This document shows positions 54,660 to 64,000 of a DNA stretch of 64,000 bases, one piece after another (the stretch's first letter is position 1; each line of letters opens with the position of its first letter). Made by a program: the position numbers and the translations under genes. The notes under the pieces were generated by a model, which searched no databases, had not been told where the DNA came from, and saw only the letters and a list, made by a program, of their open reading frames with translations. Source of the DNA: Pseudopyrenochaeta lycopersici (taxonomy: Eukaryota; Ascomycota; Dothideomycetes; Pleosporales; Pseudopyrenochaetaceae). Where the stretch lies: contig NHZP01000031.1 of NCBI GenBank assembly GCA_003313425.1, positions 496,001 through 560,000 on the forward strand. The letters run 5' to 3'.

Positions 54660-57227
54660 GACTGTGTAAGCTAGATAACTAGTTACAAGCCCCTTATGCA
54701 ATTGTAAGGTCCTTAAGCTATCTCTAGATCTCTTTAAGTAGTGCTTCTTTTATTACCTCGTAGTTTCTTACTTCTACTAGTCTAAGTTATTTTAAGAAGT
54801 TATTCTATTTATTATAAGGTAATACCTTTGTAAAGCTGTCTGCGATTATTTTAGTTAAATATATATACTCTATTTTTATCTTTCCTAATAAAACTTCTTG
54901 TCTAAGCTAATAATTATAGATATTAACATAGCGAAGCTTAGTCTAGAGCTTTAATACTTCCGTAGTTACTAGCTAGATTGTTTAAGTATTATCGCACTAA
55001 ATTATTATTATAGGTAATAGTAGCTTAACTTCTAGTTCTTCTAGCAGTTACGTCGTAAAGATTACTTCTTTAGCTACTTATAACAGTGCTAGTAATTTAG
55101 CTTTAGTTGTTAATATAGTTACTGTATCTTGTTTATTTGCTTTCTATGCGATCAGCCTATTAAATAACTTAATTATATATCCTTAAGAGCTTTTCCTATC
55201 TAAGGTGTTATTAGTAAATAAGGCGTCGCTTGCGACTTATAGGTAATTGCCTCCTCTAAGTTATAGTACTTGCGACTTTATCTTATTAAGGTATAGTAGT
55301 ACTCTGTCAGCGGTATTATAGTGCTCTTTACTAGGGTTTAATAGGAATTATGCTAGTCTTAATATAGCGAAAGTAATATTAGGCCTTGCTGTAACTGCTG
55401 CGTATAGTAGTAAACTAACTTTACGTTAATACTTATTAACTTTAGATAGTATTGCTAATCCTAAGCGCGGCTTTAGTTTAACTGTGCTTATTAGTGTGTC
55501 GTGTTAATAATTCTAATTATTAACTAAACAACTTATCTTCTTAGCGTAAGCAGCTTAAGAGAGATAAATAAGTTGTTAATCTCGCTTTTAGATAACCTTA
55601 ACTCCTAGAAACTACTACAGGTTGTTACTACCTATTATTATGTACTTTCTTATAAGTAGCTTAACTGCTTATTTTACTTCTATAGTCTTTAACTTATAGT
55701 ATATAAGAATAATATTATCTACGTAGAAGAAGATAATAAGTCTATCTTTAATTATATAGTATAGCTTATATAGTACTTCTATAAATCCTAAGGCTTTAAA
55801 GGTTATTATAAACTTCTTTTACTATAGTAAGGGTAATATTTAGAGCCTGTATAACGCCTTCTAAACTTAGAGGATTATACCTTTCTTATAATATCTGCGC
55901 AGTATCTTTATATATACTTCTTAGTCTATAGTAGTATATATAAATACGTTTATTACGTTATATTACTTTAGTTTAAGATTATACTTAGCTGTAATTGCTA
56001 TTAGCATTTAAAAGGACCTGCTCGCTAACGTAGCGGTATATGTATCTTGCGTTATAATATATCGCTATTAGTCTCCTTAGACTATAAGTTATGCTTTACA
56101 CTTAAGGAATTAATTATACTTATTTAGCTTATATATGTATACCTACATACAGTTAAGGATTTATTGTCCTGCGGCCTTAATTAGCTTAAGCAGGACCTCT
56201 ATCTATAACTTTATTTATCTATAGCTTTTAAGGTATACTTATTCTGCCTCCTTAAATAGCTCTCCTATAGGATAGTATTTAAGGTTAGTATATAGCGTAG
56301 GTAGTAGTAGAAGTTAGCTTTAGTAGATCTTTAAGCCTTTAGTAAGCATCCTTTTTATCTAAGCCTTATTAATAACTTTCCCTCTATAGTTCCCTACGTT
56401 GCCTGCCTAGGTGCTAGCTATAAAGGCGGCTGCCTAAGGAATTAGTTTTAATAAGTATAAGTTTATGTTAGCTGCCTGCGCGCCTGCTATTAGACTTGTA
56501 AGGAGTGCAGCTAGTAGTAGCGTAGATAGAGGAGTTAGGTATGTGTCCCTAATTCTCCTTCCGCGATAGTATCCTAGTAGATCTTCCTCTTTAGAGTTAT
56601 TAGTGTCCTTAGCTATATTATCTTTATAAAAGGACTTAGTCTCTAGTTAATAGACTAGAGTAGGAAGCTCTATTATCCTTATATAGGTTATAATTTCTTA
56701 TTGTATACTATATATAAGGTTATCTATTAGGTCTTTAGTTTTACTATTAAATACTGTTTACTTATTAAATATAATATCTCGTGTGCTTATTACTTTTGCA
56801 AGAGATAGGATCTAAATTTAATAGATGTTTAAGGATTAATAGCTAACTAAGTAGCTAACCTAGGCTTTTAGATCTAGCCGTTGAAGTCGTAATTTACCTT
56901 AGTAAGTATTGTCTGTTATTATAAATGCTTTGCAGCTATAGGCTTTTAAATAAGTAAGATTTGGCTTCTTAGATATTGTAACGACTCTGTTATTAAGTGC
57001 AACCCTTGTAAAGAAGACCTTGTACAGTGTCTTCTAGTTATTTGTATAATTTAGTGTTTAATTATATAGGTACACCCTAGCTTAAGTAATTTCAGGCTAT
57101 AGCTCCTAGGATAGGTTAGCATTAAGGCGCATAGCACGCGATATCTCCTTATTTACACCCCCTAAGCGTTTAGCACCTCTATTCTAATCTTATGTATCTA
57201 GGGCGGAAGGCTTAACAGTTATCCCTT
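54660..57227 (-). pseudogene. Old copia pol, RNase H and RT part
   Basis: Minus-strand frame with many stops. RNase H end at about 54840-54960: KLRYVNIYNY-stop-LRQEVLLGKIKIEYI, then IIADSFTKVL, close to the young element's LRHVDIHNHWLRQEVLLGRI. RT active site at 55714-55725: IIFFYVDNIIL, where YVDD has become YVDN by GAT to AAT. Further right the frame continues towards the N-terminal RT region up to the young insertion. Confidence 0.85.
57223..57227. repeat. Target-site duplication CCCTT of young copia, left copy
   Basis: CCCTT precedes the 5' LTR and recurs at 62487-62491 directly after the 3' LTR. Confidence 0.92.
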
Positions 57228-57402
57228 TGTCAGATAAGAGGCATAAAAACTGAAGTATACGAATACTGCATCGTAGACGGTATCACCTATGTATCATCGA
57301 TGTATCAGGTCTGTGTTTAAAAAGGAGAGAAAACAGAACCAACGAAAATACAATCAATTCTGATCCACGATGATGACCAAAAAGATTCATTAAATTCTGA
57401 CA
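57228..57402 (+). repeat. 5' LTR of young copia
   Basis: 175 bp, TGTCAGA at the start and TCTGACA at the end (perfect inverted ends). It contains a duplicated ATGTATCA (around 57290-57310) and a TTTAAAAAGG TATA-like box. I see no reliable primer-binding match in the following ATTAAGAGTCTCACTGACC. Confidence 0.95.
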
Positions 57403-57439
57403 ATTAAGAGTCTCACTGACCCTATAACGAGCGAGGACC

Positions 57440-58765
57440 ATGTCTCACGCAAATATTACCGGCGTACGCGACGCTACGATCATCCTCACCGACTATACGA
57501 ACTACACGCCATGGTTACTACAACTCAAAGCAAAAGCAGAGTTCCACGACGTATGGGCAATCGCAGACCCTGATGGAACTAGAGAACCTTTGCTGGAACC
57601 GATCCCCCCAGTCCTACCACGATTAGCTGACTACGTACCGGCTGTAGTCCAACGACCGGCACCCAGCGCGTCGTCAAACTCTCGGGGTAACCGGGTTGGA
57701 TCATCAAGCCAGCCAACAAGATCAAACCCGTCCCGAACCGATGCAACTCCAGCTACACCGACGAAACTATCGGACTTATCACCTGAAAGCCAGGAAACAT
57801 ACAAGGCCGATCGAGACGACTACAAGGTACAGCTCGAAGCCTACAAGATCGACGAGAAGAAATACGACAGAGAACGGGCTAACTATCGGTTACTTGCAAC
57901 GCACATTCAGAGCACAGTATCAGCGCACATTCAGCGCAACTGCTGCCTCCCTGGTACCACGATTCGCCGATGGATTATTGATATCCGAAGGACAGTAGGA
58001 ATCAACCCACTCGAAGAACGCCAACGAGCACGAACAAGATATCACAATGCATTGAAGCCAATGAGGACCCCAGTAAACTGGGATATCTGGCTTGCCGAAT
58101 ACGATCGAGCAGCAACTGACGCTGAGACCGAAGGAGTCGCGGAGGTACAACATAATGACGACATTATAGAAGATTTCTTGTCGGCAGTGGAAAAGGTAGC
58201 ACCTATGTGGGTGACTGCCTTCTCTAGCCAGGTGGCCAGAGGTGACCCAGACCATGACAGAAAAGAAATGATGAAACTCTTCCGGGAGCATATGAGCCGC
58301 TCCTACCCACAAAAGGGCAAGCAGAAGAGCGCTTTCGCTGCTGGAGACGCTGCATACCCCGCTGGCGGTGAATCCGACCAGGGCGCACAGAGGGACGCCT
58401 CCGGTGTAGCTGAAGAAGCATCATCAGCCTTACGGGGCAAGAACCGTGGTAGAACCCGGGGAAAACGCAAATTTGGGCAAAGCAGCACCAGATCCAAGCA
58501 TTCCTCTCTGGAGGATACGGCGGCAGTCGAAGGCACAACATGCCATGCTTGTGAACAGCGCCACAATCTTTTTGATTGTTTCTATCTAAACGAAGATAAG
58601 GCACCTACGTGGTTTACACCAGATTCAAGAATAGCCAAACTCGTTGAGTACAAAAGAAAGTATGACCCAGAGCTAATCAAATTATTAGACTCAAAGCGCC
58701 AACGATCAAAGACGCCGCTGATTAAGAATTCGCAAACACCAACACCCGAAGTCTTAAAAGATTGA
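57440..58765 (+). CDS. Copia gag-like polyprotein (441 aa)
   Basis: Opens at ATG 57440, 38 bp after the 5' LTR. The N-terminus (DYTNYTPWLLQLKAKAEFHDVWAI split over residues 17-42) is the retrotransposon copia-type N-terminal domain. The gag core spans about 130-290. A zinc knuckle of form C-x2-C-x3-H-x4-C lies near residues 373-385 (CHACEQRHNLFDC), one residue shorter than the retroviral C-x2-C-x4-H-x4-C. A basic stretch (GKNRGRTRGKRKFG) precedes it. It forms the virus-like particle and packages RNA. The frame ends at a UGA at 58763-58765 in phase with pol. Confidence 0.9.
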   Translation: MSHANITGVRDATIILTDYTNYTPWLLQLKAKAEFHDVWAIADPDGTREPLLEPIPPVLPRLADYVPAVVQRPAPSASSNSRGNRVGSSSQPTRSNPSRTDATPATPTKLSDLSPESQETYKADRDDYKVQLEAYKIDEKKYDRERANYRLLATHIQSTVSAHIQRNCCLPGTTIRRWIIDIRRTVGINPLEERQRARTRYHNALKPMRTPVNWDIWLAEYDRAATDAETEGVAEVQHNDDIIEDFLSAVEKVAPMWVTAFSSQVARGDPDHDRKEMMKLFREHMSRSYPQKGKQKSAFAAGDAAYPAGGESDQGAQRDASGVAEEASSALRGKNRGRTRGKRKFGQSSTRSKHSSLEDTAAVEGTTCHACEQRHNLFDCFYLNEDKAPTWFTPDSRIAKLVEYKRKYDPELIKLLDSKRQRSKTPLIKNSQTPTPEVLKD

Positions 58766-58810
58766 CTAGAAGGAAGAGTTATATCAACAATCGAAGCCGC
58801 GTATACCGCG
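58763..58810 (+). promoter_or_regulatory. Likely stop-codon readthrough site between gag and pol (UGA CUAG)
   Basis: Gag and pol are in the same frame with only UGA between them, and the next four bases are CUAG. UGA-CUA(G) is a well-known leaky context. A short hairpin (CGCG at 58798-58801, loop TATAC, CGCG at 58807-58810) lies about 30 bases downstream. The Candida albicans copia-type element Tca2 is known to use UGA readthrough with a downstream pseudoknot, so the arrangement has precedent. Use here is inferred. Confidence 0.7.
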
Positions 58811-61800
58811 TCAGTGTTCTCAATGAAGAACCAACCGTATCCGCTAAAGAATGCATTCATCCTCGATTCGGGCGCGACAATACACATCTGCAACATGGCG
58901 CAACGCCTAACTCACCTCCGTCCACCTATCCCCGGTGACTGCGTGTGGACAGGCGACGCACGAATATGGATTAAAGGATATGGCACCGTACATATCAAAG
59001 TCAAGTCACCATATGGCACAGAGATACTCCGATTAGAGAACGTTGCCTTCTGCCCGGAGATTCTATGCAACCTCGTCTCATTTAGACTACTCAGACGGCA
59101 AGGAATTTGGTGGGATAATAAGAATGAACCTACGTCGTTAAAGAGATGGGACAACTCCATCATCGCATACCTGACGGAAGCACACAACCAATGGGTACTC
59201 GAGCAATCAGATGCAAACGACAGTGCCTTTCACACCCGATTCAACTCTCGAACCAAGCGGTCGCCACAAAGAGCAAGTGCGATACTATGGCACAAGCGCC
59301 TAGGGCATCCAGGGCCCGCAGTGATCGAACACCTCGTCCAACAATCTGAGGGGGTGCGCATCAAAGGCGTCACTACAGTCGAGTGCGACGCATGTGGGAG
59401 AGCCAAATCAAAGCGCAGGATCCGCAGAGAACCTCGACTGAGCGAAGAAGGGCCGGGAGAACGAATCGCGATCGACTTTCACGACTACGAAGTCGGGAGC
59501 TACTCAAAGGAAAAGAGCCAAATGCTTATCACTGACCGATTCTCGGCATATAACTGGGATTTCTACTTTACCGACAACAGACCAGCACGATCTATTATTC
59601 GATTACTGGATAATTTCACTTGCTTCCTATATACGCAGTTCAATATTACTGTAAAAGTTATCGAGACGGACAACGAGATAGTGACCGTCAAGCCAGAAGT
59701 TAAGAGATGGTGCACGTCCAAAGGCATAAAGGTCGAGCCTTCTGCTCCTGATACCCAATCACAGAATGGCGGGGGAGAACGCTCAGGGGGTGTGATAAAA
59801 GAAAAGGCACGCACGATACGACTGGATGCTAATCTTCCCTGGGAACTATGGCCAGAAATCACAAGAGCGGCAGTATACCTGTACAATAGAACGCCGAACT
59901 ACTCAAACCGCTGGAAAAGCCCATACGAGGTATTCTTCACAAGGGTCGCTGCTATGAATGGTATCGTCACTGGACCACGGAAACCAAACCAAGCTCATCT
60001 TAAAGCATATGGCTGCAAGGCATTTGCAATGACCGACGATACCCACCGAGGAAAGTCGCGACTGCAACGCTTGGATCCAAAGGCCTGGATTGGCTATCTT
60101 ATTGGCTATCAATCTACAAACATCTACCGAGTTTGGATCCCGTCACTAGCTAAAGTCATCAGCACAAGAGACGTAGTCTTCGACGAAAGCGTAGTGTTCA
60201 GCGGCAAAACGGAAGACCTCATGGACAACCTTATGCACAATACCCTGCAGGAGATTGCAATGTGGGTGAAAACGATTGAACTGCCTACACCACCGCGACA
60301 AGGACAGCCTGAGACTGGGTCGTTCTACGAAGACGATACAATGATGGGAGAGAGCTCAAGCCCACAAGGTCAAAAGTCAAGAGGTTGCCGAAATAGAAAA
60401 GTTATGGACTCATACCCAACGCCGCCAGACACTCCGCCACCCGTAGCTCTCCTTAGCCAGGCGTGGACCGACGAACTTGAAGCTAATAGCACGACGACAC
60501 ATGGCTCGTCAAAGACAGAACCATGGGCAGCAGCATTTATGGCCGGCACTCAAGCAGGGCACGTAGGGGAACATGAAGGCAAGCCCATTGACAAGGCACA
60601 GCTGAAGAGAATGCTGGCAAAGGGGGTGAAGCCTCACCGAAACCAATTGCCACCTCTGCCGGCGACTTACTCAAAGCTTGAAGATCATCCTCTGTACGAA
60701 ATGTTCAAGGAAGCAGAACGAGAACACCTAAGGAGCCATGAACAAATGAAGTCCTGGGCTGAAGTGCCAATCACTCCCATCAAACGGAAAGGTCACCAAA
60801 TATTAGACTGCATGTGGGTGTATACCTACAAATTGGACAAACACCATCGCCTTATTAAATGCAAAGCACGACTGGTCGTTCGTGGCGATCAGCAACGAAA
60901 CATCACGTCACAAGACACATACGCAGCCACTTTAGCCAGCAGGTCTTTTCGAATGCTCATGGCAATCGCTGCCAAGTTCAACCTTGAACTTAAACAGTAC
61001 GACGTTACTAACGCATTCGTGCATGCAACCATAGATAGAGAAATCTACATGAGAATGCCACGAGGATACCAGAAGCCCGGAACGATCCTTAAGCTTGAAA
61101 AGGCACTTTACGGTCTTCGAATTTCACCGCTCCTATGGCAGAAAGAATTCGTCTCAACCCTCACCAAACTAGGCTTCAAACAAGTGCCACATGAGGCCTG
61201 CTGCATGATCAAGGATGGCATTATCATCTTCTTTTACGTCGATGACATTATCTTAGCCTATCACCAGAAGAAGGAGGTAGAAGCTCAACAAACTATCAAG
61301 GCTCTTCAAGAAAGATACACCTTCACAGGTGGAGAAGACCTGCAATGGTTCCTCGGCGTTGAAGTTATCAGAGACCGAGAACAACGATTAATTCAACTCT
61401 CCCAGTTAGCCTATGCCGACAAAATTAGCAGACTTGCAGATAGGAAAGATGTCCGACATGATACCCCAATGGCAAGCGTTGAACTCCAGCCACGCGAGGG
61501 ATTAGCATCACCATCAGAAGTCAACAAATACCAGCGTAAGATTGGTTCCTTACTATTTGCCGCCGTTACAACACGACCAGATATAGCCTTCGCAACATCG
61601 CGCCTTGCACGCTTCCTCGTCAACCCTGGCACGGAGCATCAGGAGGCTGCTGACAGAGTCCTGCTCTACCTTGCAGCGACAAAATCAAGAGCACTCCAAT
61701 TGGGAGGAGGCGACAAGCTTGAAGTAGCCAGCGACGCATCATTTGGCGATAATACAGTCGATAGAAAGAGTTCGCAAGGTTATGTGATTAAGCTATTCGG

Positions 61801-62263
61801 TGGTCTTGTTACCTGGAGAGCAAGTAAACAGGACACGGTCACTACCTCAACGACTGAAGCAGAACTGCTCGCACTCTCCCAAGTAGCAAAGGAAGCTATC
61901 TTTACTTCGCGACTTCTCAAGGAGCTCCAGGTATCATTGCCGGAGTCGACTATTACAATTCAATGCGACAATACACAGACAATTCGACTTGTTACGGAAG
62001 AGATTGCAAAACTTCAAACCAAACTTCGACATGTAGACATCCACAACCACTGGCTACGACAAGAAGTATTGCTGGGACGAATTCAAGTCAAATACGTAGA
62101 GTCCTCGCAAATGATAGCAGATGGACTTACCAAAGCGCTGCCCTCAAACAAATGGGAGAACTTTCTTAATCAATTAGGACTGGTAAACAAGAAACCGGCC
62201 TTAGCAAAAGAGTTAAAACTCGAAGACATACAGACTCAAATAGAGGATCTGACAATCGCATAA
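58766..62263 (+). CDS. Copia pol: protease, integrase, RT, RNase H
   Basis: Frame continuous from the codon after the gag UGA; the first ATG in it is 58823. Order: aspartic protease (ILDSGATIHICN near 58857-58893), pre-integrase zinc domain (ILWHKRLGHPG, later CDACGRAKSKRR), rve integrase core with DFHDYE, ETDNE and GGGER supplying the DDE residues, RT (LDKHHRLIKCKARLVVRGD, QYDVTNAFVHATIDREIYM, LYGLRISPLLWQKEF, FFYVDDIILAY) and RNase H (VASDASFGDNTVDRKSSQGY, TSTTEAELLALSQ, CDNTQTIRLV, MIADGLTKAL). The integrase-protease-first order marks Ty1/copia. All catalytic residues appear intact. With no start codon at its head it is probably made as a gag-pol fusion by UGA readthrough. Confidence 0.95.
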   Translation, partial: LEGRVISTIEAAYTASVFSMKNQPYPLKNAFILDSGATIHICNMAQRLTHLRPPIPGDCVWTGDARIWIKGYGTVHIKVKSPYGTEILRLENVAFCPEILCNLVSFRLLRRQGIWWDNKNEPTSLKRWDNSIIAYLTEAHNQWVLEQSDANDSAFHTRFNSRTKRSPQRASAILWHKRLGHPGPAVIEHLVQQSEGVRIKGVTTVECDACGRAKSKRRIRREPRLSEEGPGERIAIDFHDYEVGSYSKEKSQMLITDRFSAYNWDFYFTDNRPARSIIRLLDNFTCFLYTQFNITVKVIETDNEIVTVKPEVKRWCTSKGIKVEPSAPDTQSQNGGGERSGGVIKEKARTIRLDANLPWELWPEITRAAVYLYNRTPNYSNRWKSPYEVFFTRVAAMNGIVTGPRKPNQAHLKAYGCKAFAMTDDTHRGKSRLQRLDPKAWIGYLIGYQSTNIYRVWIPSLAKVISTRDVVFDESVVFSGKTEDLMDNLMHNTLQEIAMWVKTIELPTPPRQGQPETGSFYEDDTMMGESSSPQGQKSRGCRNRKVMDSYPTPPDTPPPVALLSQAWTDELEANSTTTHGSSKTEPWAAAFMAGTQAGHVGEHEGKPIDKAQLKRMLAKGVKPHRNQLPPLPATYSKLEDHPLYEMFKEAEREHLRSHEQMKSWAEVPITPIKRKGHQILDCMWVYTYKLDKHHRLIKCKARLVVRGDQQRNITSQDTYAATLASRSFRMLMAIAAKFNLELKQYDVTNAFVHATIDREIYMRMPRGYQKPGTILKLEKALYGLRISPLLWQKEFVSTLTKLGFKQVPHEACCMIKDGIIIFFYVDDIILAYHQKKEVEAQQTIKALQERYTFTGGEDLQWFLGVEVIRDREQRLIQLSQLAYADKISRLADRKDVRHDTPMASVELQPREGLASPSEVNKYQRKIGSLLFAAVTTRPDIAFATSRLARFLVNPGTEHQEAADRVLLYLAATKSRALQLGGGDKLEVASDASFGDNTVDRKSSQGYVIKLFGGLVTWRASKQDTVTTSTTEAELLALSQVAKEAIFTSRLLKELQVSLPESTITIQCDNTQTIRLVTEEIAKLQTKLRHVDIHNHWLRQEVLLGRIQVKYVESSQMIADGLTKALPSNKWENFLNQLGLVNKKPALAKELKLEDIQTQIEDLTIA

Positions 62264-62297
62264 GATATAGGTTTGTGGCAGCTTAGAAGATCACTCT

Positions 62298-62311
62298 AAG
62301 CTGAGGGGGTG
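62298..62311 (+). other. Polypurine tract of young copia
   Basis: AAGCTGAGGGGGTG ends directly at the 3' LTR, the usual plus-strand priming site. The old element has AAGCTAAGGGGGTG in the same place. Confidence 0.85.
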
Positions 62312-62486
62312 TGTCAGATAAGAGGCATAAAAACTGAAGTATACGAATACTGCATCGTAGACGGTATCACCTATGTATCATCGATGTATCAGGTCTGTGT
62401 TTAAAAAGGAGAGAAAACAGAACCAACGAAAATACAATCAATTCTGATCCACGATGATGACCAAAAAGATTCATTAAATTCTGACA
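62312..62486 (+). repeat. 3' LTR of young copia
   Basis: 175 bp, identical by eye to 57228-57402, followed by CCCTT (62487-62491). Confidence 0.95.
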
Positions 62487-62491
62487 CCCTT

Positions 62492-64000
62492 ATAATGCTA
62501 ACTAGCGTTCTACTTCTAGCTTAACTATTGTAATTTTATTATCTAACTTAATAACTTTAATTATAATATTAAACTAGTTCTTAATAAATAGAAAGAAGTT
62601 TAAAAGTGTCTTAATTATTAATTTAGTAGGGTAATTATCTATAAAATAGAAGTCCTATTGTATGCTAGAGAACCTATCTATAATAAGTATTTAACTCTTC
62701 TCTTTTATTATGCTTTATGTTTTATATATATAGAATGTTAGCCAACACGGTTAGCTCCTCACGTGCTCTGTTATATAAGCATCCACAGGGTATATAGTTC
62801 CCTTGTGTCTCATTTGATAGGAATCAACCTAGTTCCTCCTGCCTGCTGCCCGCTAACATAGAAATTAATAGCTAGTCTTTTACTAGGTCTATCTTTATAA
62901 GTTTATAGTGCTCTTCTAATTTAGCGTCGGGACTTAGATCTCCTACAGGAGTCGCACTCTACTGTAGTAATTCCTTTTATCCGCACCCCCTGAGCTTGCG
63001 AAACGAGGTGCTTGACGGCAACTAGCCCTAGATAGCCTAATCGCTTATGCTAGAGTAAGGCTGATGCCTTTTGTGCGGCTCTTTCTATTTGTAACGTTAT
63101 CTTATGTGTATAATTAGAAGCCTAGTGTATTAGTTAATACTTAATTACTTATTAGCTATAAATCTTAGTAAGACTTCTAATAATTATTCTGCCTACTTTC
63201 CTAAGTGTAGTTAGTTTAATTTTAGTGTCCTACTATATACCTCTCTGCCTTAATAATTAGAATAATACTAGATTACAGTATAGGTTAGGGCACAGAGCTA
63301 CGTCGTGTAACGTTAGTCTATTAATTCCTTGCCGCCCTGTAAGAGTCAGCTTAATTAAGCTGTACCCCTTAACCTATATCTTTGTATTGCCTGCCTATAT
63401 AAAGTCTCTATATGTAGGTAGTCTAAAGTTATAGAGTCTATTAGAGTTATTTATTATATAACAGGTTAAACCTAAGTTAAGGATAAATAAATACCTTAAT
63501 AGGTAATTATTAAAGTTAGTTCTAAATAACGCTAAGACGAAGGCGGTATCTATCCTTATAATACTTCGTCCTTCTAGTTAATTGTCTAGTACCTCTAGAG
63601 TAAGAGTATGCAAATTTTTTATAATTAGTATATTTAAATAGGGTTTGCTTTACCCTTATAAGAGGCCCTAGAACTTAGGATCTTACTCTTACTTTATCCT
63701 TACGTAGTTCTCTAGTATAGGTTTTAGTTTAAACTATTCTAGCGCCTTATTAGGGTGTACATAGTAACACTCCTTAAGTAAATAGCGCATCTCGCATGCT
63801 AGGTACTTAGAGCTTCTAACTTTACTAGATAGCTCCTAGTCTAAGGACGATCTCTTTATCTCCTTCTAACTACGTTAATCTTAGGGTCTACCCTGCCTTT
63901 ATAGATTTAGAGCACTAGGCTTATAGAGGCTTTCCTTCTTATTTCTCTGTGTGCTTTCTAAATTATCTGCGTAAAACGCTAAGTTATCTAATACTATATA
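62492..64000 (-). pseudogene. Old copia pol, upstream (integrase-side) part
   Basis: Continuation of the old minus-strand copia beyond the young insertion. Density of TAG/TAA and TA dinucleotides is high. By position it should hold RT N-terminus and integrase; individual motifs are not secure by eye. A short unmutated-looking stretch lies at about 62745-62830. The element runs off the window. Confidence 0.6.

Larger units (their letters stand above)
57228..62486 (+). mobile_element. Young, apparently intact Ty1/copia element
   Basis: 5259 bp with identical 175-bp LTRs, a CCCTT duplication, intact gag and pol frames and no sign of RIP. It inserted in opposite orientation inside the pol region of an older relative. 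Identical LTRs imply insertion very recently on an evolutionary scale. Confidence 0.95.
54424..64000 (-). mobile_element. Old RIP-mutated Ty1/copia element, interrupted by a younger copia; 5' end beyond window
   Basis: The 3' LTR (54424-54641) has TGTTAGATT at one end and AATCTAACA at the other. On the minus strand it is preceded by the purine tract AAGCTAAGGGGGTG. Degraded RNase H and RT frames follow to the right, then the young element (57228-62486), then further degraded sequence to the window edge. Its purine tract and protein sequence closely resemble the young element, so both belong to related lineages. Confidence 0.85.

Noticed and set aside
1..64000. tRNA, rRNA or CRISPR features
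   Set aside because: I looked for tRNA-like cloverleaf boxes and regularly spaced repeats and found none that I could support.

Overview
The window is genomic DNA of a filamentous ascomycete (Pezizomycotina, probably a Hypocreales-like Sordariomycete; the lineage is inference). Evidence is short introns with GTAAGT donors, a CA-rich leader with a strong start context, a secreted DUF4360-type protein, F-box/ankyrin and DAL5-type permease genes, and blocks of transposon DNA carrying C-to-T and G-to-A changes and TpA enrichment typical of repeat-induced point mutation (RIP).

Region 1 (1-17 kb) is gene-bearing and unmutated. Two divergently transcribed genes share a 705-bp promoter. One is a TcB-like (SpvB/TcdB) protein on the minus strand, cut by the window edge. 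The other is a complete intronless 3387-residue TcA-like protein on the plus strand. Together they look like the A and B components of an insecticidal toxin complex. An F-box/ankyrin gene follows.

Region 2 (17-20 kb) is a low-information spacer with a MITE, a possible relic of a small secreted protein and a two-exon DUF4360 secreted protein.

Region 3 (20160-48887) is one 28.7-kb nest of transposons inside a single DNA transposon with 147-150 bp inverted repeats and a 6-bp target duplication. Its own genes, all RIP-broken, are a retroviral-type (rve) integrase, an unidentified protein and a histone H3-like protein. A minus-strand Ty3/gypsy element (24078-39331) landed in the unidentified gene, and a second gypsy (27903-35000) landed inside the first. 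A hAT element (39955-45832) landed elsewhere in the same transposon and also carries a histone H3-like gene, with two introns. The inner gypsy keeps an intact antisense ORF with Zn2Cys6 cysteine spacing. All four insertions are bounded by matching target-site duplications. Two unrelated DNA transposons each carrying an H3-like gene is the most unusual observation in the window.

Region 4 (49-54.4 kb) holds a decayed DAL5-type permease pseudogene and a small secreted cysteine-rich protein.

Region 5 (54.4-64 kb) is an old, RIP-mutated Ty1/copia element on the minus strand. It is interrupted by a young copia element (57228-62486) with identical 175-bp LTRs, a CCCTT duplication and intact gag and pol. 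Gag and pol lie in the same frame and are separated only by one UGA followed by CUAG, a known leaky-stop context.
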